The translations under genes were made by a program, and so were the position numbers. Under the pieces are notes generated by a model. The model was not told the origin of the DNA. It ran no database searches and saw nothing but the letters and a program-made list of their open reading frames with translations. A DNA stretch of 52,343 nucleotides from an uncultured Duncaniella sp. (lineage in GTDB: Bacteria > Bacteroidota > Bacteroidia > Bacteroidales > Muribaculaceae): assembly GCA_910587515.1 (NCBI GenBank), contig CAJULW010000032.1, positions 1 through 52,343 on the forward strand, written 5' to 3'. Within the stretch, counting starts at the first letter, position 1, and each line of letters begins with the position of its first letter. This document shows positions 44,187 to 52,343 of this stretch, in pieces.

Positions 44187-44329
44187 CACCCCTAAAGTCA
44201 TTATGAAATATAAATCCGCGTAACTGGAAGACGTCTTTTCAATGCTCAAGAAAGTGATTTTTGTCTCCAGACCTAAATGTAAAATTTACTACTAAAAACT
44301 TCTCGTAAAAACAAATCAAATTCCGTCCC

Positions 44330-45373
44330 ATGAAGAGAATTTTAATTTTTCCGCTATTAGCTTTGCTTATGGCGTTGAGCGTGTCGGCTCAGAACGATCC
44401 GAAGCAGCCACTTGTCTACGGGGTTGCTTTTTATAATCTTGAAAATCTTTTCGACACGATAAACAACAATGGCTCATACGACCTTGAGTTTTCTCCGCAG
44501 GGAGCGCGGCAGTGGAATGGGGAGAAATATTGGAGCAAGATAAATAATCTGGCCTATTGTATTTCTCGTATGGTCACCAAAAACACTCCTATGGGGCCGG
44601 CGATAATAGGCGTTTCGGAGATTGAAAACAAAAGTTGCCTTGACGACCTTGTGAGAGCCAAAGATATACGTCAGTGGCGTTTGCAAGTGGTGCACCACGA
44701 TTCGCCCGACCGTCGTGGTGTAGATGTCGGACTTTTGTACAATCCGCGTCTATTCAAAGTGCTTGACGTAACCAACCACACTCTTGTGATACCGGGATAT
44801 GAAAGTTTCCGCACCCGCGACCAGATGTGTGTCACCGGAATTCTCGGAGGAGACACCGTGAGTGTTATCGTCAACCATTGGCCTTCGCGTCTTGGCGGGC
44901 AAGAGCGTTCGAGCTATCTGCGTGAAGCCGCAGCCGACCTTTCCAAACACATCGCAGATTCTCTGTGGGCGATTCGTCCGAATCAGGGTGTGATAGTTAT
45001 GGGAGACTTGAATGACGATCCGCAGGATAAGTCATGTGCCGTGAATCTCGGAGCCAAACGCGACCAAGACAAAGTTGGGTCTCATGGATTTTTCAATCCG
45101 TGGTGGAGACTTCTCGACAAAGGCATCGGTACGCTTGCATATAAGGGACAATGGAACCTTTTCGACCAGATCATAGTATCCGGAACCTTGCTCAAACACA
45201 ACCATGCATCCCTCCAGTACAGCTCATGCAAAGTAAATAATTTTGATTTTCTGTTTGACACAGAAGGTCAGCGTCAGGGATATCCGAAGCGTACATACGC
45301 TTCAGGTTCATGGCTCAACGGATATTCCGACCACTTTCCTACGATCATATTCCTGCATAAGGTCAGAAATTAA
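44330..45373 (+). CDS. Secreted endonuclease/exonuclease/phosphatase-family protein
   Basis: A 347-residue exported member of the Mg-dependent EEP fold (DNase I, exonuclease III, inositol and lipid phosphatases). Signal peptide cut near residue 20 (LSVSAQ). Fold motifs are intact: NLENLFD (N36 metal/phosphate site), SEIENK, RRGVDVGLLYNP, VNHWPSRLGG (catalytic His), MGDLNDDP (Asp/Asn) and the final YSDHFP (Asp-His). So it should be active on a phosphodiester or phosphomonoester; the substrate cannot be read from the sequence. It is exported without a lipobox, hence periplasmic or released. It opens a + strand run that ends with a TonB receptor and its lipoproteins. Confidence 0.9.
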   Translation: MKRILIFPLLALLMALSVSAQNDPKQPLVYGVAFYNLENLFDTINNNGSYDLEFSPQGARQWNGEKYWSKINNLAYCISRMVTKNTPMGPAIIGVSEIENKSCLDDLVRAKDIRQWRLQVVHHDSPDRRGVDVGLLYNPRLFKVLDVTNHTLVIPGYESFRTRDQMCVTGILGGDTVSVIVNHWPSRLGGQERSSYLREAAADLSKHIADSLWAIRPNQGVIVMGDLNDDPQDKSCAVNLGAKRDQDKVGSHGFFNPWWRLLDKGIGTLAYKGQWNLFDQIIVSGTLLKHNHASLQYSSCKVNNFDFLFDTEGQRQGYPKRTYASGSWLNGYSDHFPTIIFLHKVRN

Positions 45374-45398
45374 GTTCGCGTTATTAAAAAGCTAAAGC

Positions 45399-46067
45399 AT
45401 GAACGGTAAAAATGCTAATATATCGGTGGGAACTGCCCGCGAACCTTTTGTCATCACTGTCGGCCGTCAGTTCGGCAGTGGCGGGCGCGAGTTGGGAAAA
45501 GCCATTGCGGAAGCACTTGGCATAGCTTACTATGACAAGGAATTGCTTGTCGAATCTGCCAAGCTCGCAGGGGTAAATCCTGAGTTTTTCAAGAAAAAGG
45601 ATGAGCGATTTCCTACTTTCCTGCAAGGACTGTTCAGTTTTTCCATGGGTGTGACCCCGATGTGCTACTATACAGGATCATCTTCTATTTCCGATGACGG
45701 ACTTTACAAAAGTATCAGTGACTTTCTTCTTGCTACGGCAAGGGAAAAGTCGTTCGTTGTCGTCGGTCGTAGTTCTGACTATATACTCAGGGAGCATCCA
45801 AGATGTATCAATATTTTTGTCCATGCCCCGATGGAGGAGTGTGTAAAGCGCATAATGGGTCGTAATGATGCCATTGATCCGGAGAAAGCTGTGTCAATGG
45901 CTAAAAAAACCAATAAATGGCGTGCCGATTATTATAATTTTTTCACGGACAAAATTTGGGGCGATGCCAAAAGTTATGATCTGACCATTGATTCTTCGAT
46001 TCTTTCGATGGAGGATAACGTGAATCTTATAAAATCATATCTCCGACTTCGAGGCTTTATTGATTGA
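45399..46067 (+). CDS. Cytidylate kinase-like family protein
   Basis: A 222-residue cytoplasmic P-loop protein of the cytidylate-kinase-like family. The N-terminal loop reads TVGRQFGSGGRELGKAIAEALG, i.e. GxxxGSGG with Arg in place of the usual GK[ST], as in other members of this family. Further stretches are YYDKELLVESAKLAG and VVVGRSSDYILREHP. Substrate and activity are not established for the family. It starts 25 bp after the EEP gene and ends 117 bp before the TonB receptor, so it may be part of the same transcript. No export signal. Confidence 0.85.
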   Translation: MNGKNANISVGTAREPFVITVGRQFGSGGRELGKAIAEALGIAYYDKELLVESAKLAGVNPEFFKKKDERFPTFLQGLFSFSMGVTPMCYYTGSSSISDDGLYKSISDFLLATAREKSFVVVGRSSDYILREHPRCINIFVHAPMEECVKRIMGRNDAIDPEKAVSMAKKTNKWRADYYNFFTDKIWGDAKSYDLTIDSSILSMEDNVNLIKSYLRLRGFID

Positions 46068-46090
46068 TAGTTATTTGGATCGTTGACAGT

Positions 46091-46123
46091 AGCCGGATCT
46101 TGCATTGTATTTATGTTCCGGCT
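46091..46123 (+). other. Hairpin between kinase-like gene and TonB receptor
   Basis: AGCCGGA (46091-46097) pairs with TCCGGCT (46117-46123), 19-base loop. No T-run follows, so it is not a clear terminator; it may be a processing or stability element ahead of the TonB receptor. Confidence 0.4.
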
Positions 46124-46184
46124 GGTTCTTATGCGCTCAATCAACCGGTGGTTTCCAATCAAATCAAACTATATAATTTAATTT

Positions 46185-48938
46185 ATGAGATTAAAACTGT
46201 TTCTGTTACTGCTTCTGACGGTGGTTTTTCCGTCATTGGCTCAGACGACCGGTGTTTCCGGTACAGTGGTCGACTCCAACACGGGCGCGCCCGTCTCCGG
46301 AGCTACCGTTATGCTCGACAATCAGGGGCTGTATGCCACCACCGATCCGTCGGGCGATTTTCGCATCTCCAATGCAAAGGCCGGTGACGACCTTCTTGTC
46401 ATTGTGGCTTACGGCTATCAGGATGTCAACATGAATGTAATGATCGCCAATGGTGTCATTGACAATCTCGGTGTGATCAAAATGCTTGACACAGACCTCA
46501 ACAATGTATTCTACGAGGAGCAGAACGATATGCTTTTCGATCAGAATCTCCTTGATGACGAGGAAGGCAGCGCGCAGTCTATAGCCGCACTTACGGGTGC
46601 GAGCGACGATGTCTACTACAACGCGGCCAACTATGATTTCCAGCCCATGCGTTTTCGTATCCGTGGTTATGATTCGAAGTATACCGAGACATACGTCAAC
46701 GGTATCAGCTTCAACGATCTTGCCCGTGGCCGTTTCAATTATTCGACCTTGGGAGGCATGAGCCGTGCTTTCCGTGACAAGACAACTTCACTCGGGCTCG
46801 GGGCGGCGGCTTTCGGCTTCGGTAATATCGGTGGCGCGACAGATATAAACACCCGCGCTTCGCATTATGCTCCCGGCTTTAACGGCTCAGTGGCTTTCAC
46901 CAATTCCAACTATATGCTACGCGCTATGGCCATGTATTCGACCGGTCTCAATAAAAACGGTTGGGCTTTCACGGTTTCGGCTATCGGACGCTATGCCAAG
47001 GAAGGTGTGATCGATGGCACTTTCTACAACTCTTTCGGTCTGTTTGCCTCGCTCGAGAAGGTGTTCAACCCTCAGCACTCTCTGAACCTTACCGTTTGGG
47101 GTGCACCGACGCAACGCGCCACCAATTCAGCGACATATCTTGAAGCCTACGATCTCACGGGCGATAATCTTTACAATCCCAACTGGGGATGGCAGGACGG
47201 CAAGAAGCGTTCTTCAAAAATAGTGGAGACATTCGACCCGACAGCCGTGCTTAACTGGCTTTGGAAACCTAAAAACGGAACCACTCTCAACACAGGAGCG
47301 GCTTTCCGTTCGGTCAATTATTCGACTTCGGCTCTCAATTGGTATAACGCAGCCGACCCGCGTCCCGACTATTACCGTTATCTGCCTTCATATTTTGCTG
47401 ACAATCAAGAGGCCTTCGATCTCTATACCGATCTGTGGCGCCACGACGACAGTTTCCGTCAGATCAACTGGGATCAGCTTTATCAGTCCAACTATCTTAA
47501 CAAGCTTTATGGCCGTGGCGGAAACCCCGCTAACCATTCTTCGAGTTATATCCTTGAAAACCGTCACAGCAATCAGATCAACTTCATGTTGAACTCTGTG
47601 CTCAACCATCGTATCAACGACAATATGACCCTTCAGGCAGGTGTAAGTTTCAATTACACCCGCGCGCATTATTACAAGACTATTCGCGATCTGCTTGGAG
47701 GCGAATACTGGCTTGATGTCGATCAGTTCAGCGAACGTGACTTCCCCGGTGATCCGTCTATGATGCAGAACGATCTCCGCAACCCCAACCGTCTTGTCGG
47801 CAAGGACGATACTTTCGGTTATGATTACTATATCAACGCCCTCCATGGCAACGCTTGGATACAGAACGTCATTACACTTCCGCAGTGGGATATAAACTAC
47901 GGTCTAAAAGTTGGTTATACACAGTTCTTCCGCGACGGTAAGATGCAGAACGGCCGTGCGCCCGAAAATTCATACGGAAAGGGTGTGACACACCGTTTCG
48001 ACACAGGCGCGCTTAAAGCCGGAGCTACGTATAAGATCGATGGCCGTAACTATATCACCGCTCATGTCGGTTATGAGACAGTGGCTCCGCTCTTTGAATA
48101 TTCCTATATTTCTCCGCGTATCAAGGACACCGCTATCGACGGTCTAAAGCCAGAACGTATACTCTCAGGAGACCTGTCCTATTCTTGGAATTATCGTCGT
48201 TTCCGCGGTGCTGTCACCGGTTTCTGGACAGAGATGTTCGATCAGACCGAACGTTCTTCGTTCTATGACGACCAGTATTCCACCTTCATGAACTACGTGC
48301 TCAAAGGTGTTCACACTCGTTACAAAGGCATTGAAATCGGTGCGGCCTACAAGATCACTTCGTCAGTCACTCTTAGCGCGGCCGCCACTTTCGCCCGCTA
48401 TCAGTACAAGAACCGTCCGAAAGGGACACGTTCGTATGAAAACGGCATGCGTCCCGACACGACACAGGTTGTATATCTCAAGAATTTCTACGTAGGCGGC
48501 ACACCTCAGACAGCAGTCAATGTCGGCATAGACTGGGCTGCGCCTAAATCATGGTTCTTCAATGTCAACGCTTCCTGGATGGGCGACGCTTACGTCAATC
48601 TCTCGCCGATACGCCATGAAGCTCTGCCCAACCTGTGGGAGAAATATCCTTCATACGAGGAACTCGAATCCAAGATGGCAGAACTCGCGCATCAGGACAA
48701 ACTACGCGACGCTTTCGTTGTCAACGCTTCGATCGGCAAATTGATCTATCTCGACCGCAAGACTTCGATGAACATCAATCTTAACGTCGACAACCTGCTA
48801 AACAATAAGAAAATACAGACATACGCATATCAGCAGGGGCGTTTCGACTATACCAACTACGATGCCGGGAAGTATCCCAACAAATACTTCTACGCACAGG
48901 GCATAAGGGTTTATCTGAATGTCGGAATACGTTTCTAA
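46185..48938 (+). CDS. TonB-dependent receptor with carboxypeptidase-regulatory-like N-domain
   Basis: A 917-residue outer-membrane transporter. Signal peptide (about residues 1-19, PSLAQ), a CarbopepD_reg-like domain at about 23-100 (GVSGTVVDSNTGAPVSGATV), then a plug (FRIRGYDSKYTETYVNGISF; GGATDINTR) and a 22-strand-type barrel with many aromatic-rich strands, ending in the C-terminal strand YLNVGIRF. It is shorter than typical SusC (about 1000) and no SusD-like gene follows; instead two DUF5689-type lipoproteins do, starting 41 bp downstream. I infer that it imports what those lipoproteins bind. Confidence 0.92.
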   Translation: MRLKLFLLLLLTVVFPSLAQTTGVSGTVVDSNTGAPVSGATVMLDNQGLYATTDPSGDFRISNAKAGDDLLVIVAYGYQDVNMNVMIANGVIDNLGVIKMLDTDLNNVFYEEQNDMLFDQNLLDDEEGSAQSIAALTGASDDVYYNAANYDFQPMRFRIRGYDSKYTETYVNGISFNDLARGRFNYSTLGGMSRAFRDKTTSLGLGAAAFGFGNIGGATDINTRASHYAPGFNGSVAFTNSNYMLRAMAMYSTGLNKNGWAFTVSAIGRYAKEGVIDGTFYNSFGLFASLEKVFNPQHSLNLTVWGAPTQRATNSATYLEAYDLTGDNLYNPNWGWQDGKKRSSKIVETFDPTAVLNWLWKPKNGTTLNTGAAFRSVNYSTSALNWYNAADPRPDYYRYLPSYFADNQEAFDLYTDLWRHDDSFRQINWDQLYQSNYLNKLYGRGGNPANHSSSYILENRHSNQINFMLNSVLNHRINDNMTLQAGVSFNYTRAHYYKTIRDLLGGEYWLDVDQFSERDFPGDPSMMQNDLRNPNRLVGKDDTFGYDYYINALHGNAWIQNVITLPQWDINYGLKVGYTQFFRDGKMQNGRAPENSYGKGVTHRFDTGALKAGATYKIDGRNYITAHVGYETVAPLFEYSYISPRIKDTAIDGLKPERILSGDLSYSWNYRRFRGAVTGFWTEMFDQTERSSFYDDQYSTFMNYVLKGVHTRYKGIEIGAAYKITSSVTLSAAATFARYQYKNRPKGTRSYENGMRPDTTQVVYLKNFYVGGTPQTAVNVGIDWAAPKSWFFNVNASWMGDAYVNLSPIRHEALPNLWEKYPSYEELESKMAELAHQDKLRDAFVVNASIGKLIYLDRKTSMNINLNVDNLLNNKKIQTYAYQQGRFDYTNYDAGKYPNKYFYAQGIRVYLNVGIRF

Positions 48939-48979
48939 CCACATTTTCTTATATATAACAATCAAGAAAGATTCGATAT

Positions 48980-50353
48980 ATGAAATTATATAAATCAATA
49001 TTCGCGGTTCTTGCCGCAGGCGTTTCCCTCGGATTCGTCAGCTGTGACGACGATCTCGACCGTCCGCCGGTCATTGTCCCCGTCGCAAGCTACGAGGTCA
49101 ACACTTCGATGGAGACTTTCAAGCAGATGTTTTGGGATGTAGCACAGTCAAACGGTAATTCCGTCATTCCGGTAAACGCCGATGGCGACAGTATCATCAT
49201 CGGTGGACGTGTCATTTCGTCAGACATGGACGGCAATGTCTATCAGCGTGTCTATGTCAGTGACGAAAGCGGGTCCATGGATATCCGCGTATACGGTTAC
49301 GACCTATACGAAAGTTACCCCATCGGACAGGAGGTACGTATCAACGTCACCGGTCTTCTTGTCGGTGGATATGGAAAACAGATGCAGATCGGTGCGCCTT
49401 ACAATGGAGGTATCGGAGGTATGGACAAGGAAGAGTTCATGATCCGTGCGCAACGCAACGGTCTTCCTGTTCCTTCAGCCGTCGAGCCGTATGTAGTGAC
49501 AATTCCCGATCTCCTTTCTTGGTCCGGAATCACAGAGAAACAGCAAGAGTGGCAGTGCCGTCTTGTCAAGATCGAAAATGTGACTTTTGTTGACGGGGGG
49601 GTAAAACAGTGGTGTGACAAACCCGGCCAGACCGGTTCTACAAACCGTGATCTGAAAGACGCAAATGGAAACAAAATAGTGGTTCGTACAAGCGACAAGT
49701 CAAAGTTCGCTTCTCAGATACTCCCGAAAGGCACTGGCTCGGTTATAGCCATACTCGGTTCGTTTAACGGAACATGGCAGCTTACAATAATGGATCCAAA
49801 ATCCGGCTGTATAGACGGTTTTGAGTTTGTCGACACGCCTGAGGATCCTGACACGCCTGTGACTCCCGGTGACGCTATCTTCTCCGAGTCGTTTAAGAGC
49901 GGTATAGGCAATTTTACGGTCAAGGATGAAAATCTGCCTTCCGGTCTTTCCGCTGTGTGGAAACACGACGCTAAATATGGCTATATGATAGCTACGGGAT
50001 ATGATAATAGCAGTAAGGTGAATTATGACTCTGAGTCATGGATTATATCTCCACAGATTGATCTCGCCGGCAAGACTTCCGCATATCTTTCGTTTGACCA
50101 GGCATTGAATTACTTCAAGAGCCTTGAAATAGCCAAGACACAGGCTACCGTCAATGTGCGTGAAGTAGGTGCCGCTGATTGGACGACACTGACAATTCCG
50201 TCCTATCCCGCATCCATGAGCTGGGATTTCGTTAATTCCGGATCGATCGATCTTTCTGCTTATGCGGGTAAGAAAATAGAGATCGGATTCCGTTATGTAT
50301 CGACAGCAGAGAAAGCCGGTTCATGGGAGTTGAAAAACGTCACTATAAAATAG
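48980..50353 (+). CDS. DUF5689-type surface lipoprotein with C-terminal beta-sandwich
   Basis: A 457-residue lipoprotein: lipobox FVSC (C22) followed by DDDLD, an acidic stretch of the kind that sends lipoproteins to the cell surface in Bacteroidetes. Residues ~60-280 hold two OB-like DUF5689 halves (GGRVISSDMDGNVYQRVYV; ILGSFNGTWQLTIMD). A linker rich in Asp, Pro and Thr (PEDPDTPVTPGD) leads to a C-terminal jelly-roll of the choice-of-anchor J type (ESWIISPQIDLAGKTSAYLS). It is a paralogue of the next protein through the DUF5689 part. OB folds often bind nucleic acid or glycans; the ligand here is unknown. Confidence 0.83.
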   Translation: MKLYKSIFAVLAAGVSLGFVSCDDDLDRPPVIVPVASYEVNTSMETFKQMFWDVAQSNGNSVIPVNADGDSIIIGGRVISSDMDGNVYQRVYVSDESGSMDIRVYGYDLYESYPIGQEVRINVTGLLVGGYGKQMQIGAPYNGGIGGMDKEEFMIRAQRNGLPVPSAVEPYVVTIPDLLSWSGITEKQQEWQCRLVKIENVTFVDGGVKQWCDKPGQTGSTNRDLKDANGNKIVVRTSDKSKFASQILPKGTGSVIAILGSFNGTWQLTIMDPKSGCIDGFEFVDTPEDPDTPVTPGDAIFSESFKSGIGNFTVKDENLPSGLSAVWKHDAKYGYMIATGYDNSSKVNYDSESWIISPQIDLAGKTSAYLSFDQALNYFKSLEIAKTQATVNVREVGAADWTTLTIPSYPASMSWDFVNSGSIDLSAYAGKKIEIGFRYVSTAEKAGSWELKNVTIK

Positions 50354-50416
50354 TCACAGCCTATATTTGACTCTTTAGTCTTATAGGATTTTCAGATCTA
50401 TAAAAATTTTAGAATT

Positions 50417-52343
50417 ATGAGAAATTTCAAAACATATTTGGGTCTTCTGTTCGCTGCGACTATCGGATTGACTTCATGTCAGAACGATTTCGACGATCCC
50501 GGAATGGCCAATCCCGAATCCTCTTGGCTGAGTGATTCGGAGCAATATGAGCTGATGACGATAAACGCCTTCAAGACTCAATATTGGCAGGATGCTGACA
50601 ATTATTATACTACTGTAGGTGCAGCGTCTGACGGTAAACGTGTGCTTGTCAAAGGACGTGTGATATCTTCCGACGCTTCGGGCAATATATATAAGTCGCT
50701 TGTCATCCAGGATGAGACCGGTGCGCTCGCGATGAGCATCAACGCCAATTCGATGAACAACAAATATCGTCGCGGGCAGGAACTTGTTATCGACGTGACA
50801 GACATGACGGTAGGTAAATATGCCGGCCTGCAACAGCTCGGTTTCCCTGAAGATTCCGAACAATACGGTGCGCAGACCACTTTCATGCCTTACGAGTTCT
50901 TCGAAAAGCATGTGCAGATGAGCGGTCAGCCACAACTTGCCGATGTGGATACCATAACGGTCAATTCTCTGTCGGATATTTCCGGAGGCGGAGCTGTCAC
51001 ATACGTGAAGTGGCAGAGCCAGCTTGTGCGCTTCAACAACTGCTCTTTTGCTGATGGAGGAAAGGCCACTTTCGCTGAAAGTAAAGAGACTGTCAACCGT
51101 ACATTGAATCTGTCGGACGGCAATACTCTCACTGTGCGTACGAGCGGTTATTCCAATTTCTATGCTGACGTGCTTCCCGAGGGCAATGGTGACGTTGTAG
51201 GTATACTCGGCTACCATTCAAACGGTGGATGGCAGCTTACGTTGATCGACCGCTACGGTTGCATGAATTTCGGTAATCCGACCATAGGTCCAGGGTCGGA
51301 AGACAACCCTTATACGGTTGACGAGGCTATTTCTGTTATTTCAGGCGGTGGCTCTGCAACCAACGTATGGATCACCGGCTACATCGTAGGAGCTGTCGCT
51401 CCAGGAGTCGAAGTTGTCGCTTCCAACGCGGACATCCAATTCTCAGCTGAGCCTGAACTTGACAACACTCTCGTGTTCGCGCAAGATCCTGAATGTACCG
51501 ATTGGACCAAGTGTATGGTGGTCGCTCTTCCGCAGGATTCCAAACTGCGTCAATATGGAAATCTTGTCGACAATCCAGCAAATTATAAGAAACAGATATG
51601 GCTTCTCGGCAATCTTTCCACTTCTATCGGCATTCCCGCCCTCACCGGTAACAATGGTGCAGCGTCATCATTCCGTATCGACGGAGTCACGGTGCCTGAT
51701 ACGCCAACCCCCCCTATAGGTGAAGGTTCTGGTACTAAGGAAGATCCATATTCGATAGCCCAGGTGATAGCGATGAATCCGACTTCTACTACGGAATCTC
51801 CCGCTGGAGGGGCCGGTGTCTATGTACAAGGCTATATCGTCGGCTCCATGCCATCGAGCGGTACATATCTCGACAAGACCAACTTCGGCCTAACGGATGC
51901 TTCTACGACCAATATCGTTATCGCTCCTACTCCTGATTGCACCGACTATAAGCTTTGCATCGGTATTCAGCTTCCGAAAGGTACTGTGCGTGACGATTTG
52001 AATCTCTCGGCAAATTCTGGAAATCTTGGCAAGAAGGTGGTTCTTAAAGGTGATGTGATGTCTTATTGTAAAGGTCCTGGTTTAAAGAACACGTCGGAAT
52101 ATGAATTTATCGCTGACGGTGGTGATACGCCAACTCCTCCTGTAGGTGAAGGTTCCGGAACCGAAGCGAGTCCGTTTGCCGTTTCGCAGGTAATCGCGAT
52201 GAATCCGACTTCTACCTCGGAATCTCCCGCCGGAGGGGCCGGTATCTATGTACAAGGCTATATCGTCGGCTCCATGCCATCGAGCGGTACATATCTCGAC
52301 AAGACCAACTTCGGCCTAACGGATGCTTCTACGACCAATATCG
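50417..52343 (+). CDS. DUF5689 lipoprotein with tandem DUF6359-like repeats, 3' cut by window edge
   Basis: Open for 642 codons without a stop to the end of the window. Lipobox LTSC (C21) followed by QNDFDD, again an acidic surface signal. The DUF5689 part (GRVISSDASGNIYKSLVI; ILGYHSNGGWQLTLID) matches its upstream neighbour. Then come at least three ~142-residue repeats, each beginning G(E/P)GSxxxxP and carrying GYIVG, DCTD/ECTD and VVLKG-like segments, which look like DUF6359. Repeats are joined by Thr-Pro-rich linkers (TPTPP). Repeats 2 and 3 are almost identical at DNA level. It starts 63 bp after the previous lipoprotein gene. Confidence 0.85.
   Translation, partial: MRNFKTYLGLLFAATIGLTSCQNDFDDPGMANPESSWLSDSEQYELMTINAFKTQYWQDADNYYTTVGAASDGKRVLVKGRVISSDASGNIYKSLVIQDETGALAMSINANSMNNKYRRGQELVIDVTDMTVGKYAGLQQLGFPEDSEQYGAQTTFMPYEFFEKHVQMSGQPQLADVDTITVNSLSDISGGGAVTYVKWQSQLVRFNNCSFADGGKATFAESKETVNRTLNLSDGNTLTVRTSGYSNFYADVLPEGNGDVVGILGYHSNGGWQLTLIDRYGCMNFGNPTIGPGSEDNPYTVDEAISVISGGGSATNVWITGYIVGAVAPGVEVVASNADIQFSAEPELDNTLVFAQDPECTDWTKCMVVALPQDSKLRQYGNLVDNPANYKKQIWLLGNLSTSIGIPALTGNNGAASSFRIDGVTVPDTPTPPIGEGSGTKEDPYSIAQVIAMNPTSTTESPAGGAGVYVQGYIVGSMPSSGTYLDKTNFGLTDASTTNIVIAPTPDCTDYKLCIGIQLPKGTVRDDLNLSANSGNLGKKVVLKGDVMSYCKGPGLKNTSEYEFIADGGDTPTPPVGEGSGTEASPFAVSQVIAMNPTSTSESPAGGAGIYVQGYIVGSMPSSGTYLDKTNFGLTDASTTNI
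51287..51718 (+). repeat. DUF6359-like repeat 1 (divergent)
   Basis: A 432-base unit starting GPGSEDNPYTV and ending before the TPTPP linker. It shares the layout of the next two units (VWITGYIVG, ECTDWTKC, ALPQDSKLR) but differs clearly in sequence. Confidence 0.75.
51719..52144 (+). repeat. DUF6359-like repeat 2
   Basis: A 426-base unit (142 codons) beginning GEGSGTKEDPYSI and ending with the linker GGDTPTPPV. Direct tandem repeat with unit 3 at exactly 426-base offset. Confidence 0.9.
52145..52343 (+). repeat. DUF6359-like repeat 3, cut by window edge
   Basis: Begins GEGSGTEASPFAV. From 52245 to the window end (99 bases) it is identical to 51819-51917; the first 100 bases differ at a modest number of positions, including silent ones. 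Confidence 0.9.

Noticed and set aside
51287..52343. CRISPR-like or mobile-element repeats
   Set aside because: The repeat unit is 426 bases, keeps the reading frame and encodes a domain; there are no short spacers and no transposase.

Overview
This is a chromosomal window from a member of the Bacteroidales, most likely a gut lineage such as Muribaculaceae (the order is well supported, the family is my inference). The evidence is the gene order tuf - tRNA-Trp - secE - nusG - rplKAJL - rpoBC; repeated promoters of the Bacteroidetes type (TTG, about 20 bp, TAnnTTTG); the alternative Bacteroidetes GlmU-like protein; lipoproteins with acidic residues after the lipidated Cys; and a TonB-dependent receptor with an N-terminal carboxypeptidase-regulatory-like domain. 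No insertion sequence, prophage, integrase or CRISPR array was seen. Both ends cut genes: tuf at the left edge and a repeat-rich lipoprotein gene at the right edge.

Region by region. 1-12.8 kb: core translation and transcription genes, all on + (tuf end, tRNA-Trp, secE, nusG, rplK, rplA, rplJ, rplL, rpoB, rpoC), closed by a strong terminator. 12.9-15.0 kb: a CPA2-type monovalent cation/H+ antiporter. 15.3-19.3 kb (-): parE, coaD and a periplasmic S41 protease in one operon. 19.4-19.9 kb: an intergenic stretch with an orphan + promoter and terminator, a candidate small RNA. 19.9-22.5 kb (-): a secreted GH95 family fucosidase. 22.7-25.7 kb (+): an ABC transporter, a YtrA-type GntR regulator and a membrane-anchored GIN-like protein in one overlapping operon, divergent from the fucosidase with the two promoters back to back. 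25.7-29.4 kb (-): alternative GlmU, an aminotransferase and a U32 family RNA-modification protein. 29.6-29.9 kb (+): a second candidate small RNA with a rod-like predicted fold. 30.0-36.4 kb (+): a SprE/PorW-like TPR lipoprotein, a PorX-like response regulator/phosphatase, tsaE, birA and trxA. 36.5-38.3 kb (+): threonine dehydratase and a SPOR lipoprotein. 38.4-41.0 kb (-): two DUF1573 proteins and the MeaB GTPase. 41.2-41.5 kb (+): a His/Lys-rich small lipoprotein. 41.6-43.9 kb (-): malic enzyme with a phosphotransacetylase-like domain. 44.3-52.3 kb (+): a secreted EEP-family phosphoesterase, a cytidylate-kinase-like protein, a TonB-dependent receptor and two surface lipoproteins with OB-like DUF5689 modules, the second carrying tandem repeats that run off the end.

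The most system-like accessory region is 44.3-52.3 kb: an exported Mg-dependent phosphodiesterase/nuclease fold, an outer-membrane transporter and two paralogous surface lipoproteins with OB-like modules, one enlarged by 426-bp tandem repeats that are identical over at least 99 bp. I infer a surface capture and import system, possibly for nucleic acid or another phosphodiester; the substrate is not shown by the sequence. Other items worth following are the two candidate small RNAs, the PorW/PorX-like pair and the autoregulated-looking ABC/GntR operon.
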